The notes beneath the pieces are model-generated. The model worked only from the letters and a program-made list of their open reading frames with translations. It did not search any database and had not been told where the DNA came from. From Parasutterella secunda (lineage in GTDB: Bacteria > Pseudomonadota > Gammaproteobacteria > Burkholderiales > Burkholderiaceae_F), in the NCBI RefSeq assembly GCF_016901835.1, contig NZ_JACJKX010000001.1, positions 186,001 to 250,000 of the forward strand: a stretch of 64,000 nucleotides of DNA. The letters run 5' to 3'. Every line of letters begins with the position of its first letter. Position 1 is the stretch's first letter. Below are positions 46,331 to 54,086 of this stretch, piece by piece. The translations under genes and the position numbers were made by a program.

Positions 46331-47434
46331 TTAACCGATTAAGCGTTCAACCACATCGACCATCACATCAACACCCATCGGCAGGTATTGAGGATCAAAA
46401 TGCATGGTTGCGGCATGAAGGCCGGGTGTTGCACCGACACCTAAACCGAAGTAGGCCGCTTTCATCGTGGGTTTATGCATCTTGTAGTAGTGGAAATCTT
46501 CGCCACCGCCACCGCAAGCCGGAGCCAACGCATCCTCTCCTTGAGTGCGGACGATGGACTCAGCAACCATTTGCTTGAAGTCTTCGTCGTATTCAGCAGC
46601 CGGGCAGAAACCTAATTCGGAAATCGTGGCCGTTGCGCCGTAGGCTTCAGCTGTACCTTGCACCAACTTGGCAAAGCGATCACGGAAATCCTTCATAATG
46701 GGATTCGTTTGAGCACGGCAGTCGAAGGTGATGACCGCTTTTTCAGGGATGGAATTCGTAGCGCCCTGATCGGCGTGGAATTGCGTGCATTTCATCGACC
46801 AGATGTTGGTCGGGTTAAACCACATGTTTTGTGTGCCTTGAACGATGGCGCAGGCGACGTCAATAGCGTTGACGCCAAGGTGCGGACGTGCAGCGTGAGC
46901 GCTTCGCCCCTGAACGACGACTTGTAAAGTGTTGGAAGCCGTGTGGTTGACTGCCGGGCAAATCTTGCCTGCGGCAACGTCCTGAATCGGACGGATGTGA
47001 GCGCCTAAGGCGTAATCCACATCATCGACAACACCGGCTTTAATCATTTCCAAGGCGCCGGCGATGGATTCTTCGGCAGGTTGGAAAAGCAGTTTAAGGG
47101 TGCCTTTCTTCACCTTATCTTTGAGGCGGCTTGCCGCAGCCAACAGCATAGCCGTATGAGAATCGTGACCGCAGGCGTGAATGGCACATTCTTTACCGTC
47201 AATAGTAAAGGGCAAGGCATCCATGTCGGCGCGAAGCATGACGACAGGACCGGGTTCAGCTCCTTTGATCACACCCAATACACCGGTTGTGCCACCGATG
47301 CCGGTTTGGGTTTCAATGCCCAACTCTTGAAGTGTCTTGGCAACGTAGGCAGAAGTTTTCACTTCCTGCATGGCCAATTCAGGGATTTTATGAAGTTCTT
47401 CCCACATTTTGATGGGATCGAGAATAACAGACAT
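46331..47434 (-). CDS. M20-family amidohydrolase (hippurate hydrolase / N-acyl-amino-acid hydrolase type)
   Basis: 367-residue metal-dependent hydrolase with the layout of AmiA/HipO-like enzymes. RADMDALPF and the metal ligands ACGHDSHTAMLL (D and H pairs) are followed by LLFQPAEE (catalytic glutamate), VQGRSAHAARPHLGVNAIDVA in the dimerisation domain, and GGGGEDFHYY near the C-terminus. Releases the acyl group from N-acyl amino acids or cleaves small amides; the substrate is unknown. ATG 47434 has AAAGGAG 8 bases upstream. It may be linked to the surrounding dicarboxylate genes, but shares no operator with them. Confidence 0.9.
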   Translation of the reverse strand: MSVILDPIKMWEELHKIPELAMQEVKTSAYVAKTLQELGIETQTGIGGTTGVLGVIKGAEPGPVVMLRADMDALPFTIDGKECAIHACGHDSHTAMLLAAASRLKDKVKKGTLKLLFQPAEESIAGALEMIKAGVVDDVDYALGAHIRPIQDVAAGKICPAVNHTASNTLQVVVQGRSAHAARPHLGVNAIDVACAIVQGTQNMWFNPTNIWSMKCTQFHADQGATNSIPEKAVITFDCRAQTNPIMKDFRDRFAKLVQGTAEAYGATATISELGFCPAAEYDEDFKQMVAESIVRTQGEDALAPACGGGGEDFHYYKMHKPTMKAAYFGLGVGATPGLHAATMHFDPQYLPMGVDVMVDVVERLIG

Positions 47435-47487
47435 GGACTTACTCCTTTTTCCAGTTTCCCATAACAAATTCAGTGTAGCGCCTTTGG

Positions 47488-47506
47488 TTTGTAATGCACT
47501 TACAAA
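47488..47506. promoter_or_regulatory. Inverted repeat before the M20 amidohydrolase
   Basis: Perfect 7-base arms TTTGTAA/TTACAAA with 5-base spacer, 54 bases upstream of the gene's ATG. Candidate operator. Confidence 0.45.
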
Positions 47507-47560
47507 AATGCATGGAAGTAAAGAATTGTGATTAGAAAATGGCGCAGAAGAGCCAAAGAC

Positions 47561-48352
47561 CTAGTCCATGCTGCCGGATCGAAAACCTTCCAAGTCTAGT
47601 GTGACGTATTTCCAACCGAGCGATTTGAATTTTTGAGTCAGTTGTTCATGGATACAAAGAACTTTTTGTAAATTTTCCCTACTGACTTCAATTCGGGCAA
47701 TTTCTCCATGTGAGCGAACCCGAACGGTTCCCAAATCAAAAGCTCTGAGCCATTGCTCGGCAGTATCAATTCGCTTCAGTAGTTCTGTTTCAAGAGTCTG
47801 ACCATAAGGCAGGCGAGTAGCCAAACAGGAACCCGAGGGCTTTTTGGCCGCTTCAATATTAAAGAGAGTAAGAAAATGGCGGACGTCGGCTTTGTGCAGC
47901 CCCAAATCTTTCAATGGGCTGAGGGCACCTGACTCCCGAACAGCCTGAAGGCCGGGACGGTACTTGTTGAGATCGTCCAATTGAGTGCCCTCAAGCAGAA
48001 TCGAGCAGCCGTGTTCGGCGGCAAAAGCTTTGAGTGCAGCGAAGATATTTTTCTTACACCGATAGCAACGGTCTTTGGGATTGTTTTCAATTCCGATGGA
48101 TTGGGGAGAGTCCAGGCGAATGATATGCAGATCTGTTTGAAAATCCTTTGCGATATTTTGAGCCTCTTCAAGAGCAGCTCTGGGCATCCAAGGGGTATCG
48201 GCGTAAACAGCGTACACAGGAAAACGATTGCGGGCGGTCTCCAGTGTGAGCTTCAGCACTAAAACGCTGTCGGCCCCGCCCGAAAAGGCTACGGTTGCAG
48301 GGCCGGTGATGGTCAATCGGAAATGCTCTCGGAGTCGTTCGATATCAGGCAT
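47561..48352 (-). CDS. larE: LarE-type sulfur transferase of nickel-pincer cofactor synthesis
   Basis: Converts the two carboxylates of pyridinium-3,5-biscarboxylic acid mononucleotide into thiocarboxylates. PP-loop ATP-binding motif AFSGGADSVL lies near residue 24. Three cysteines are conspicuous: CYRC (about 93-96) and SGSC before LATRLPYG (about 154). The last is equivalent to the sacrificial Cys176 of Lactobacillus LarE; a CxxC plus this cysteine marks the iron-sulfur-cluster type. ATG 48352 overlaps the end of larC by 8 bases; ATG 48364 is an alternative. Last gene of the lar operon. Confidence 0.9.
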   Translation of the reverse strand: MPDIERLREHFRLTITGPATVAFSGGADSVLVLKLTLETARNRFPVYAVYADTPWMPRAALEEAQNIAKDFQTDLHIIRLDSPQSIGIENNPKDRCYRCKKNIFAALKAFAAEHGCSILLEGTQLDDLNKYRPGLQAVRESGALSPLKDLGLHKADVRHFLTLFNIEAAKKPSGSCLATRLPYGQTLETELLKRIDTAEQWLRAFDLGTVRVRSHGEIARIEVSRENLQKVLCIHEQLTQKFKSLGWKYVTLDLEGFRSGSMD

Positions 48353-49637
48353 TTTCTGCTGCATTTTGAGCAAGTCGATAAAGGGTGGCCAAATCCACGT
48401 GTTTTTCAAGCGCCAACGCTTTCACGCTGTCGTACTCAGGATAGTATCTTGTGTGAAAAACACCTGTTTCATCCGGCACTTCACAGGCCTTGACCGAAAT
48501 TTCTCCGTAAGGCGTGGAGACGGTCATCATTTTGCGACTCAAAATTCGTCTCTGCCAGGTCCGGTAACGAATACCGATCGAAGTGGTATTGGCAAAAATG
48601 ATGTTTTCAAGTGCTTCCTGTCGTTCGGGTTTGCAAAGCACCGAGAGGATGTAAGCCGGACGGTTTTTCTTCATGAATACGGGACTGAACCATGCTTCCA
48701 AGGCGCCTGCCTGATAAAGCTTTTCAAGCGTGAAGCCCAACATTTCAGCCGTGCTGTCATCAATGTTGGTGCTCATTTGTACGACTTCATCAAGATGGGG
48801 ATTTTGTTCGGCGGTTTCTATGAGGCTTGCACACAAAAGACTGGCCCGCTCGTAAGCGCGTTTGCCGGCTCCGAGGCCAGAGCAAATAATTTTGTATTGT
48901 TGCGGGAGTTTGTCAGCCGTTTTCAGTGCGGCGACAATAGCTGCGCCGGTGGGGGTGACAAATTCGCCCCGGCAATCAATGCGAGTGAATGTCAAGGCAT
49001 GCGCTTCGGCAATGTGCGATACGGCCGGTACCGGAATCGGCAAAATACCGTGTTGGCAACGAATTTCACCGTACCCCTCACCCAATGCGGTCACAATGAC
49101 TTGATCGACATTGAGATCGTCAATCAATACAGCCACCGATAAGATATCAACGATCGAATCCAGTGCGCCTACTTCGTGAAAATGCACTTCTTCTACAGCA
49201 ACACCGTGAGCTTTGGCTTCGGCTTGAGCCACAATCGTGAAAATTTTCTTCGCAATAGACTTCGCATGGGGCGTAGCGACTGTTTGATCAATGATTGCAA
49301 AGATGTCATGAAGATGGCGGTGCTCGTGATGATGGTGATGATGATCATGAGCGATTTCGTGTCCGTGATCCTCTTCGTGGTGATGCTCGTGCTTTTGACC
49401 AAAGAGGTAATTCATGTCGTGGTCATTGTCGGGAGCACCGTTTTTGAGTGTGACTTTGAAATCACACGCATCCAGAGCGTTTTTCTTGACTCGGGAAATA
49501 GTAATTTCAAACTGCTGATCGGGCAGACTCTTTAAAACTGAGAGCAGTTTTTCGCGACTGGCCCCTAAATCCAAAAGGGCCGCAACGGTCATATCACCGC
49601 TGATACCGGTTTGGGCGTCCAATACTAAAGCGGTCAT
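48345..49637 (-). CDS. larC: LarC nickel-insertion enzyme (CTP-dependent cyclometallase)
   Basis: Inserts nickel into the thiolated pyridinium mononucleotide to complete the pincer cofactor. 430 residues in one uninterrupted frame, whereas Lactobacillus plantarum larC needs a frameshift between larC1 and larC2. Family blocks are DAQTGISGDMTVAALLDLGA, HFHEVGALDSIVDI, ITPTGAAI-type VTPTGAAIVAAL and MSTNIDDSTAEMLGF. A striking histidine-rich stretch near residues 80-110 (clusters such as HDHHHHHHEHRH) may store or deliver nickel. AAGGAA precedes the ATG; 5 bases behind larB. Confidence 0.93.
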   Translation of the reverse strand: MTALVLDAQTGISGDMTVAALLDLGASREKLLSVLKSLPDQQFEITISRVKKNALDACDFKVTLKNGAPDNDHDMNYLFGQKHEHHHEEDHGHEIAHDHHHHHHEHRHLHDIFAIIDQTVATPHAKSIAKKIFTIVAQAEAKAHGVAVEEVHFHEVGALDSIVDILSVAVLIDDLNVDQVIVTALGEGYGEIRCQHGILPIPVPAVSHIAEAHALTFTRIDCRGEFVTPTGAAIVAALKTADKLPQQYKIICSGLGAGKRAYERASLLCASLIETAEQNPHLDEVVQMSTNIDDSTAEMLGFTLEKLYQAGALEAWFSPVFMKKNRPAYILSVLCKPERQEALENIIFANTTSIGIRYRTWQRRILSRKMMTVSTPYGEISVKACEVPDETGVFHTRYYPEYDSVKALALEKHVDLATLYRLAQNAAENA

Positions 49638-49642
49638 GATTG

Positions 49643-50389
49643 TTATTCCTTTCGTGTTGCAAGTCGATTGATCTGAGAGGCCAGAAAACCGGCCCCGAAA
49701 CCGTTATCAATGTTGACGGTGGCTACGCCGTTTGAGCAGCTGTTAATCATCGTCAGGAGGGCAGAGAGGCCGTGCAGGTTAGCGCCGTAGCCGACAGAAG
49801 TGGGAACGGCGATAACGGGATTGGCAACCAGTCCTCCGATCACTGACGCCAGAGCTCCTTCCATGCCTGCAACTGCGACCACACAGTTGGCTTTCTGAAT
49901 ACGGTCGATTTTGGCAAGGAGTCTGTGTAAACCGCTCACCCCGATATCGTAAAAGCGCTCGACGTTTTGACCGAAAAATTCAGCCGTCTGTGCGCATTCT
50001 TCTGCGACGGCAATGTCAGCGGTACCTGCCGTACACACAGCAATCAGTCCCGTTCGGGTTTTGGCCTTTTCAATTTTTGCAATGCGGCTTACCGGATCGT
50101 AGTGCAGATCCGGCAGGTGTTTTTTGAGTAACTCATATTGCTGCGGCGAGCAGCGGGTACCCATCACCTCGCCGTTGGTTTGCAGCAGGCGCTTAAAAAT
50201 TTCCACCAGAAAATCATCGGCCTTATTTTGACAGTAAACCACTTCGGCGAAACCGGTGCGCAATGCCCTATGGGTGTCAAGTTTGGCAAAACCGAGATCC
50301 TCAAAGGGGGCCCGGGCTAATTGTTCTTTGGCTTCCCGGATATCCATTGTTCCGTCTTGGACGGCTTTCAGTAGCGTGTCAATCTGCAT
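49643..50389 (-). CDS. larB: LarB carboxylase of nickel-pincer cofactor synthesis
   Basis: Carboxylates and hydrolyses nicotinic acid adenine dinucleotide to give pyridinium-3,5-biscarboxylic acid mononucleotide, the first step of the pathway. 248 residues, related to PurE in the C-terminal half: AVCTAGTADIAVAEECAQTAEFFG and VVAVAGMEGALASVIGGLVANPVIAVPTSVGYGA are the PurE-like ligand-binding blocks. ATG 50389 (MQIDTLL) overlaps the preceding methyltransferase gene by 11 bases, implying coupling. Confidence 0.93.
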   Translation of the reverse strand: MQIDTLLKAVQDGTMDIREAKEQLARAPFEDLGFAKLDTHRALRTGFAEVVYCQNKADDFLVEIFKRLLQTNGEVMGTRCSPQQYELLKKHLPDLHYDPVSRIAKIEKAKTRTGLIAVCTAGTADIAVAEECAQTAEFFGQNVERFYDIGVSGLHRLLAKIDRIQKANCVVAVAGMEGALASVIGGLVANPVIAVPTSVGYGANLHGLSALLTMINSCSNGVATVNIDNGFGAGFLASQINRLATRKE

Positions 50390-51104
50390 AGTCTTTTTCA
50401 CAAATAATGGCGAAATCGTGGATTTCACCGTCTGTTTGGTTTAAGACGATGGTGTCAATATTAGTAAAACCGATCGACTTCAGAACATTTCGATCATAAT
50501 CAGGGCGATCCACCGCACTCATGGGAAGTGTTTTAGCAATGTTTTCCATGATGGAGATATCTACGTTGCCTAAATGTCGGTGAGTTTCCCGGTGAGGGCG
50601 GTCATGCCGATTGTGATCGGTAAGGTATCGATAATGATTGCCGTCAAAAACAATCAGTTTTCCTTTAGGTTTGAGCCAACGAAACCATTGGCGGTAGGCT
50701 TTTTCGGGATCGTGTAAATTCCACACAAGGTTGCGGGAGGCGATGACATCAAAAGACTGTTCGGCAAAGAGGTTGAGTGCGGCATCGCCTTCAATGAAGC
50801 GGATATTGAATGCTTGAGCATTTTTGCGAGCTTCTGTGAGCATCGAAGCACACGAATCCACACCGATGGTTTCAAAACCCAATCGTGCGAGTTCAATGGC
50901 AAGAAAGCCCGGCCCGCACCCCATATCCAAAGCGCGTTTGTTTAAATTGGATTCATTACCTAAGTATTGATTCAAAAGGTTGCGGTAGACACTTTCCGGG
51001 TTTGACAGTTCTTCCGAAGTTGAAAGACTATAGCCTTGAGCGCGCGCACTCCAGTAACGCTGCACAGCTTCATCAAGTGAGATGTATTGAGAATTGCCTG
51101 ACAT
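50379..51104 (-). CDS. Class I SAM-dependent methyltransferase heading the lar operon
   Basis: 241 residues. SAM-binding motif I is LDMGCGPGFLAIELARLG (about 57-74), followed by GVDSCASML, the acidic loop FIEGDAALN and FDVIASRNLVWNL. The family resembles UbiE/Methyltransf_11 small-molecule enzymes. It is first in a unit with larB, larC and larE (overlap 11 bases with larB). No methylation step is part of the known pincer-cofactor route, so the role is unexplained: a modified cofactor, a methylated metabolite of the LarA reaction, or an unrelated passenger. An extended -10 TGTTATGAT lies about 30 bases before the ATG. Confidence 0.85.
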   Translation of the reverse strand: MSGNSQYISLDEAVQRYWSARAQGYSLSTSEELSNPESVYRNLLNQYLGNESNLNKRALDMGCGPGFLAIELARLGFETIGVDSCASMLTEARKNAQAFNIRFIEGDAALNLFAEQSFDVIASRNLVWNLHDPEKAYRQWFRWLKPKGKLIVFDGNHYRYLTDHNRHDRPHRETHRHLGNVDISIMENIAKTLPMSAVDRPDYDRNVLKSIGFTNIDTIVLNQTDGEIHDFAIICEKDYAD

Positions 51105-51201
51105 GCCTCAATTCCGACTGTTGATACTTTTGATCATAACAAAAGACAGAAAAAGGAATCACACAGAGAGGTAATCAGTCAGAAAAAAGGTGGAAATGGG
51201 C

Positions 51202-51230
51202 AAAAAAAGCGCCTCGGAAAACCGAGGCGC
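51202..51230 (-). terminator. Intrinsic terminator of the lyase-dcu3-prpD operon
   Basis: Perfect 9-base-pair stem (51209-51217 with 51222-51230), AAAA/TTTT loop, then seven T on the minus strand. Confidence 0.9.
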
Positions 51231-51241
51231 ACAGTCAGCGA

Positions 51242-52648
51242 TCAGATATCAAATTGTGCGGTTGTGGTCGGTTTGGAACCTAAAAGTTTCACAACCGGGT
51301 CAAGCGAGGGTTGATCCTTGAGATGAAGCAGGAATTGCGCAATCTCTTCGACCACTTCAGACGGGAAAACCATACCGGCGATGTCGCGATATTTGCTCAT
51401 CAGCGCTTCATCGCTGACAGGGTTTTGCGGAGCACCCAAGGGGAATTCCACCCGCTCGGTGTAACTGTGTCCGTCTCGAGTGATGACGGTGACAAACGGT
51501 TCGTCCTCGTCTTTTTGGGATTTGTCAATTTCAAATTCCACCAAGTCCATTGCCTGACGAATACGAGGATCGTGGCGGTTGGTACGGGTGTAGGCCGTGA
51601 GATTGGCGCCACCGAAAACCAGGCGCGCAGCGATACCGTAGGCAATACTCATTTGGGCTGCAGGCATCGGGTCGAGCTTTCTGCCGCCGCACATGCCGTG
51701 CACAAACGGATTGATTCGAATGTGAATTTTTTCAATATCTGAGGGGCTCAATTGATGAGCATCCATGATGATGTTGACGGCATCAATCGAGGAGTGAGAG
51801 CTTCGGCAAGAGGCATGCGGCTTGATCGAGACGCGAGCCAACTTCCAATTTTTACCCAAATCACGCAGCCAGGCATCAGGATCCTGTGTTGTCGGGGCAA
51901 AGGTTTTGGAGAATCCGCCCCAGACTTGTTCAAAGGCCATTTTGGGACCCGTGAATCCTTCTCGGGCGAGCAGACAGGCAAGAAGTCCGCCGTGGGCGGC
52001 GTTGCCGACGTGAAGGCGCTTATTTTGCGCACCGTCATGCACGAAGGACCACTGGCCTGCGGCAAAACTCGTGGCAATGCCAAGAGCTGCCTGCATCTTT
52101 TCAACATCCAACCCGAGTAAACGGCCGACCGCTGCGGCTGCACCAAATACGCCGCAAGTACCCGTAGAGTGCCAGCCTGCGCCGTTATGAGGTTCATAGG
52201 CGCCGCATGACTCCAGTGCACGGCGAGCCAAGTCGTAGCCTAAAGTGACAGCGACGATGAACTCTTTACCGTCAATCGGGCGGTCACACAGGCTTAACGC
52301 GGCAAAGGCAGCCGGCACCACAACAGCACCGGAGTGGTCACAACCGTTGGTGTCATCGAGTTCAAAAGTGTGAGAGGAAACGCCGTTGCTGAGCGCGGCG
52401 TTTCTTGCGCTTACCTTAATTCCCTTACCCCAAAGCGGCACGTTGCCGTTGGCTTCGCCGCAAATGGCAAACACTTTGTTGAGCAGTCTTGTCTCGGGGC
52501 TTACCGCACCGGCAATCCCGGCGCCGACCGAGTCGAGAATGTGACGCTGAGCTTTGATGACAAGCTCTTCGGGGATGTCTTCAAATTTGGTCCAAACAAC
52601 GAAACGTGCGAGTTGTTCGGAAATGAGTTGCGTGTTTTCGCTTTGCAT
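51242..52648 (-). CDS. MmgE/PrpD family protein
   Basis: 468 residues. The family includes 2-methylcitrate dehydratase, cis-aconitate decarboxylase and iminodisuccinate epimerase. Visible blocks are FEDIPEELVIKAQRHILDSVGAGIAGA, GVSSHTFELDDTNG, NGAGWHSTGTCGVFGAAAAVGRLLGLD and SIKPHASCRSSHSSIDAV, with the CR-S-HS stretch in the position of active-site residues. I start at ATG 52648 because the family alignment begins there and a strong hairpin lies just upstream. It follows dcu3 and an argininosuccinate-lyase-family gene in one operon, which suits an epimerase or dehydratase acting on an imported di- or tricarboxylate. No other methylcitrate-cycle gene is near. Confidence 0.88.
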   Translation of the reverse strand: MQSENTQLISEQLARFVVWTKFEDIPEELVIKAQRHILDSVGAGIAGAVSPETRLLNKVFAICGEANGNVPLWGKGIKVSARNAALSNGVSSHTFELDDTNGCDHSGAVVVPAAFAALSLCDRPIDGKEFIVAVTLGYDLARRALESCGAYEPHNGAGWHSTGTCGVFGAAAAVGRLLGLDVEKMQAALGIATSFAAGQWSFVHDGAQNKRLHVGNAAHGGLLACLLAREGFTGPKMAFEQVWGGFSKTFAPTTQDPDAWLRDLGKNWKLARVSIKPHASCRSSHSSIDAVNIIMDAHQLSPSDIEKIHIRINPFVHGMCGGRKLDPMPAAQMSIAYGIAARLVFGGANLTAYTRTNRHDPRIRQAMDLVEFEIDKSQKDEDEPFVTVITRDGHSYTERVEFPLGAPQNPVSDEALMSKYRDIAGMVFPSEVVEEIAQFLLHLKDQPSLDPVVKLLGSKPTTTAQFDI

Positions 52649-52683
52649 AAAAAGACCCATCAAAAAGGAATTCGGACAGGTAA

Positions 52684-52708
52684 GGGAGCGAAACGGTGTT
52701 TCGCTCCC
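52684..52708 (-). other. Intercistronic hairpin between dcu3 and prpD
   Basis: Perfect 11-base-pair stem GGGAGCGAAAC/GTTTCGCTCCC with a 3-base loop, without a T-run. It may stabilise or process the mRNA and not terminate it. Confidence 0.7.
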
Positions 52709-52723
52709 AAGGTGCTTCACATT

Positions 52724-54058
52724 TTAGAAGAAAATGAAGCTTAAGAAATAGCCTGCGGCAACGCCCGAAATAACGTGAACGAAGCCCGGGATGATGTAGC
52801 TGTGGTTAACCACATATTTACCCAATCGGGTTGTACCCGTACGGTCAAAAGCCGTGCAACCGATCTGTGCGCCGCCCGGGATGATGAAGTCACCGCAGGT
52901 GGCCGGGAAGAGGGCGACCAAAAGGCCCGCAGGAATACCGATGGAGACACCCAGCGGCATCAAAGCAGCAGTTGTTGCCGAAGGGCTGAGGATCACAGCC
53001 GAGAAGCAAAAGAGCACCACGCCGAAAAGCATCGGGGCTGATTGAGCCATATCGGTGAAAAGGCCGACAAAGAGGGGCTTGTAGGCTTCAAAGAACGTTC
53101 CCGTTAACCAGGAGACGCCGAAGACGCCCACCACACCGATTAAGCCTGAGACGAAGACGGAGCCGGAGGCAAACTTGCTGCTCGGGACTTTACAGAAGAC
53201 GATGATGAAAAGACCGAACGCCAACATGATCATCTGAATCAGAGACGGAATCGGAAGGGTTGAGACTTTGCCAGCCATTTCCCAGCTCGGAAGCAGTTCT
53301 TTGAATGTGCCGAACAAGATCACGGTCACAACACCCAAAAGGAAGATGCCGACCGAAAGCTTCTGAGCTTTGGTGGGGACAAAGGGCTTGTCTTCTTTGG
53401 TCACGATGAGTTCTTGGTATTGTCCCGATTGGACACGACGGATAAATTCAGGATCCTTTTCCAATTCCGTACCTTTCCAGAAAACGGACAGGCACGTGCA
53501 GAACGTGGCCACGATAAAGGCAGGCACCGAGACCGCCAGAATTTGAATGAGCGAGACGTCCAAAATCGCGAGACTTGCGACCAAAGCGGCCATGGCGGCA
53601 CTCATGGGACTGGCAACTACAGCAATGCCTGCAGAAATCACTGATGCCGCAATCGGTCTTTCCGGACGGACTTTAGCCGATGCCGCCACTTCTGCCACCA
53701 CGGGGTAGACAGCAAAAGCCACATAAGCCGTGCCGCACAAAACCACAAATAGTGAGCATACAAAGGGTCCGACGATCGTGATGGCGCTCGGCCACTTGCG
53801 AAGCATTTTTTCGGCCACACGTACCAAGAGGTCAAGGCCGCCTGCACCTTGCAAAATACTCGTGCAGGCAATCACGGCTACGATAATCAAAAGCGTCGAG
53901 ACGGGAGGGGAGGCGGGCTGAAGGCCAAAACCCAACACCAGAATGCTCACACCCAAGCCGCCCGCAGCACCGAGGCCGACACCGCCGAAGCGTCCGCCGA
54001 CACCGATACAGACGAGCATGACCGCCAACTGCAGCCAGAAATTTAAGTCGGTTTCCAT
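52724..54058 (-). CDS. C4-dicarboxylate carrier, Dcu family, copy 3
   Basis: 444-residue inner-membrane carrier closely similar to copy 2: CTSILQGAGGLDLLVRVAEKML, RPERPIAASVISAG, GDFIIPGGAQIGCTAFDRTGTTRLG. It is between the lyase and the MmgE/PrpD gene, so it presumably imports their substrate, likely by exchange with succinate or fumarate. AGGAA lies 10 bases before the ATG. Confidence 0.92.
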   Translation of the reverse strand: METDLNFWLQLAVMLVCIGVGGRFGGVGLGAAGGLGVSILVLGFGLQPASPPVSTLLIIVAVIACTSILQGAGGLDLLVRVAEKMLRKWPSAITIVGPFVCSLFVVLCGTAYVAFAVYPVVAEVAASAKVRPERPIAASVISAGIAVVASPMSAAMAALVASLAILDVSLIQILAVSVPAFIVATFCTCLSVFWKGTELEKDPEFIRRVQSGQYQELIVTKEDKPFVPTKAQKLSVGIFLLGVVTVILFGTFKELLPSWEMAGKVSTLPIPSLIQMIMLAFGLFIIVFCKVPSSKFASGSVFVSGLIGVVGVFGVSWLTGTFFEAYKPLFVGLFTDMAQSAPMLFGVVLFCFSAVILSPSATTAALMPLGVSIGIPAGLLVALFPATCGDFIIPGGAQIGCTAFDRTGTTRLGKYVVNHSYIIPGFVHVISGVAAGYFLSFIFF

Positions 54059-54086
54059 TTTTACTAATTCCTAAAAGAGAGTCGAA

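Noticed and set aside
48228-49142. 304-codon plus-strand frame opposite larC/larE
   Set aside because: Antisense to two well-supported lar genes.
51242-52648. 2-methylcitrate dehydratase (PrpD) of the methylcitrate cycle
   Set aside because: No prpB, prpC or acnD/prpF is near, and the gene is co-transcribed with a C-N lyase and a Dcu carrier; only the family name is safe.
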